Below, piece by piece: positions 60,299 through 61,564 of a stretch of 61,564 bases of DNA. The stretch's first letter is position 1. The number at the start of each line of letters is the position of its first letter. Position numbers and translations under genes: made by a program. The stretch is from Acidimicrobiales bacterium (GTDB lineage: Bacteria > Actinomycetota > Acidimicrobiia > Acidimicrobiales > Acidimicrobilacustridaceae). The stretch is taken from the NCBI GenBank assembly GCA_025456085.1, contig JALOLF010000007.1:1-61564 (forward strand), given 5' to 3'. Below the pieces are notes generated by a model. It was not told where the DNA came from. It saw nothing but the letters and a program-made list of their open reading frames with translations, and made no database searches.

Positions 60299-60507
60299 GC
60301 GTCCCCGTGCGCCGGGTCAGCCCTGACGACATCGAGTCCAAGTTCCGCGAGCTGCAGGGCGAGGTCGACGTCGTCACCGACGAGATCCGCTCCTATGCCG
60401 TGACGGTGGGGGCGGCCGTCGTGGTGGGCCTGGTCCTCGTGGCGTTCGTGCTGGGGCGCCGCAAGGGCAAGCGCCAGCGGACCTACGTCGAGATCCGGCG
60501 GGTCTGA
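60295..60507 (+). CDS. Small single-pass membrane protein
   Basis: ATG at 60295 overlaps the preceding stop (ATGA) and gives 70 residues: a soluble helical part (about 1-33) with an acidic face, one membrane helix (about 36-56) and a basic tail ending in RRKGKRQRTYVEIRRV. It is co-translated with the preceding holin-like gene and is followed by a third gene after 4 nt. No family is recognised. The trio may be a small envelope-stress or anchoring unit, but this is context only. Confidence 0.6.
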   Translation: MSVPVRRVSPDDIESKFRELQGEVDVVTDEIRSYAVTVGAAVVVGLVLVAFVLGRRKGKRQRTYVEIRRV

Positions 60508-60511
60508 GCCC

Positions 60512-60874
60512 GTGGCCTCCACCGGGTCCCGCCTGCGGTCCCTGTCCGTCGAGCGGGGCCTGCTCGGCGGCGACCACCGCTGGATCGGGGTCGGCGCCGC
60601 CGTCTGGGGCGTGACCGCCCTGCGTTGGGCGTTGCGCAACACGAACGAGCCGATCACCATCACCGAGCCGCTGCGCCCCGGTGAGACGATCGTCATCACC
60701 CACCAGGTCCCTCCACCCAAGGTCTCCCGGCGTCGGCGTCGCCGCCAGGCCAAGCGGGACCGGCGTGACGCGAAGCGGCGGGCCGAGGAGGCCGAGCGCC
60801 AGGCCGAGGAGGCCAGGCGCCAGGCCAAGCGGGACCGGCGCGCCGCCCGTCGCCGCCGCGCCACCTCGTCCTGA
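60512..60874 (+). CDS. Small basic protein with hydrophobic stretch, unknown function
   Basis: GTG at 60512 gives 120 residues. A hydrophobic stretch near 26-43 (WIGVGAAVWGVTALRWAL) could be a membrane anchor. The last 45 residues are an Arg/Lys/Ala/Glu-rich helix (RRRRRQAKRDRRDAKRRAEE), probably a highly charged coiled coil. The gene follows the small membrane gene by 4 nt and is likely in the same operon. No known domain. Confidence 0.55.
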   Translation: MASTGSRLRSLSVERGLLGGDHRWIGVGAAVWGVTALRWALRNTNEPITITEPLRPGETIVITHQVPPPKVSRRRRRRQAKRDRRDAKRRAEEAERQAEEARRQAKRDRRAARRRRATSS

Positions 60875-60909
60875 TCGTCGGCGCGTGCCGCGCCCGGCGC
60901 CGCTCGGGC

Positions 60910-60915
60910 CACAAT
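60910..60915 (+). promoter_or_regulatory. Leaderless -10 element for the ttuB-ttuA pair
   Basis: CACAAT ends 6 nt before the GTG at 60922. It matches the -10 consensus at four of six positions. Confidence 0.4.
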
Positions 60916-60921
60916 GGGTCG

Positions 60922-61122
60922 GTGAAGGTCCTGCTGCGCAACCCCCGCCGGGAGATCGAGATCCCCGGCCCGCTGAGCGTCACCGCCCTGCTCGGCCGCC
61001 TGGAGCTGAACCGGGAGGCCGTGCTGGTGATCCGGGGGGACACCCTCGTACCCGGCGACGCCATGCTCGGCGACGACGACAGCATCGAGATCCGTCCGGT
61101 CATCTCCGGGGGCGCGGCGTGA
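60922..61122 (+). CDS. ttuB: Ubiquitin-like sulfur carrier protein (TtuB/MoaD/ThiS type)
   Basis: GTG at 60922 gives 66 residues of beta-grasp pattern: KVLLRNPRREIEIPGPLSVTALLGRLELNREAVLV, then DTLVPGDAMLGDDDSIEIRPVISGGAA. The SGG near the end is the site that is thiocarboxylated in such carriers, here with two extra alanines after it. It directly precedes the TtuA-type gene and overlaps it by 4 nt (GTGA), which defines it as the sulfur donor for tRNA 2-thiolation rather than thiamine or molybdopterin biosynthesis. Confidence 0.8.
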   Translation: MKVLLRNPRREIEIPGPLSVTALLGRLELNREAVLVIRGDTLVPGDAMLGDDDSIEIRPVISGGAA

Positions 61123-61564
61123 AGTGCCGGGTGTGCCGCGAGCCGGCGGTCATCGACATCCGCCGGCACAACGCCAACTTCTGCGTCGAGCACTTCCTGC
61201 GCCTGTGTCGCGACCAGGTGGCCCGCGCCATCCACGACTGGGACATGATCGGTCCGGGCGACCGGGTGCTGGTGGCGGTGTCGGGCGGCAAGGACTCCCT
61301 CGCGCTGTGGGATCTGCTGCTCGAGTCGGGCCACGACGCCGACGGGCTCTACCTGGGCCTCGGCATCGGGGAGTACTCCCGGGACTCGGGCTGGTACGCC
61401 CGCGACTTCGCCGAGCGCCGCGGGGCGAACCTGATCGAGATCGACCTGCAGGAGACCTACGGCTACGACGTGCCCGGCGGCGCCAGGGCGGCCCGCCGGG
61501 TGCCGTGCTCGGCGTGCGGGCTGTCCAAGCGCCACCTGTTCGACCGGGCGGCGCGTGAGCACGG
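61119..61564 (+). CDS. ttuA: TtuA-type tRNA thiolation enzyme, 5' part (cut by window edge)
   Basis: GTG at 61119 opens a frame to the window edge, 148 residues seen. Cys3, Cys6, Cys22 and His25 form an N-terminal zinc-finger pattern. SGGKDS (55-60) is the PP-loop for tRNA adenylation, and Cys130 with Cys133 (PCSACG) are the first two cluster ligands of the TtuA/TtcA superfamily. These positions agree with those known for Thermus TtuA, which makes 5-methyl-2-thiouridine or 2-thiouridine in tRNA with TtuB as sulfur donor. The C-terminal half is outside the window. Overlap with the carrier gene supports an operon. Confidence 0.85.
   Translation, partial: MKCRVCREPAVIDIRRHNANFCVEHFLRLCRDQVARAIHDWDMIGPGDRVLVAVSGGKDSLALWDLLLESGHDADGLYLGLGIGEYSRDSGWYARDFAERRGANLIEIDLQETYGYDVPGGARAARRVPCSACGLSKRHLFDRAAREH

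Overview
The window is GC-rich (about 70%) and densely coded, with no rRNA, tRNA, CRISPR array, transposase or prophage. Fused FO synthase (F420 pathway), DUF3151, a DUF222-type HNH fragment, GTG/TTG starts and very high GC3 point to an actinobacterium. The overall gene set fits class Acidimicrobiia best, but that placement is inference without a phylogenetic marker.

Layout. 1-94: tail of an HNH endonuclease. 136-8514: a divergent cell-envelope glycosylation locus; the left operon is FAD oxidoreductase, GT39, acyltransferase, GT2, DUF2304, and the right pair is GT39 and a PIG-V-like mannosyltransferase. 8535-11284: small proteins, sulfotransferase, cyclophilin, DNA glycosylase. 11324-17719: a five-gene oligopeptide ABC importer whose second ATPase carries a membrane domain inserted between its Q-loop and signature motif. 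18397-25341: lytic transglycosylase, methyltransferase, gamma-glutamyltransferase, FAD dehydrogenase, glycerophosphodiesterase, SirB1-like protein. 25395-36318: two flavin-reductase/acyl-CoA dehydrogenase neighbourhoods, pyruvate kinase, DUF3151, the YdbS/YdbT PH-domain pair and two repeat-bearing lipoproteins. 36369-42436: PLP decarboxylase, MobA, rhodanese, RNase D, then a GH13/TSUP operon. 42797-45526: an operon with a McrB-type AAA+ motor and a nuclease-less McrC/DUF2357-like partner. 45863-53235: LOG protein, FO synthase, then 6-phosphogluconolactonase, transaldolase and transketolase. 53273-61564: FIST protein, TetR regulator, split ADP-forming acyl-CoA synthetase, PBP4-type carboxypeptidase, Lon-N protein, small membrane proteins, and a TtuB-TtuA tRNA thiolation pair cut by the right edge.

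A recurrent signal is a TANNNT-type -10 element ending 6 to 9 nt before the start codon of operon-leading genes, on both strands, with no room for a Shine-Dalgarno site. Internal operon genes instead use 1-20 nt overlaps or clear GGAGG-like sites. This implies widespread leaderless transcription and fixes several start codons.

The strongest candidates for something undescribed are the membrane-inserted ABC ATPase (11324-12781) and the nuclease-less McrBC-like operon (42797-45526).
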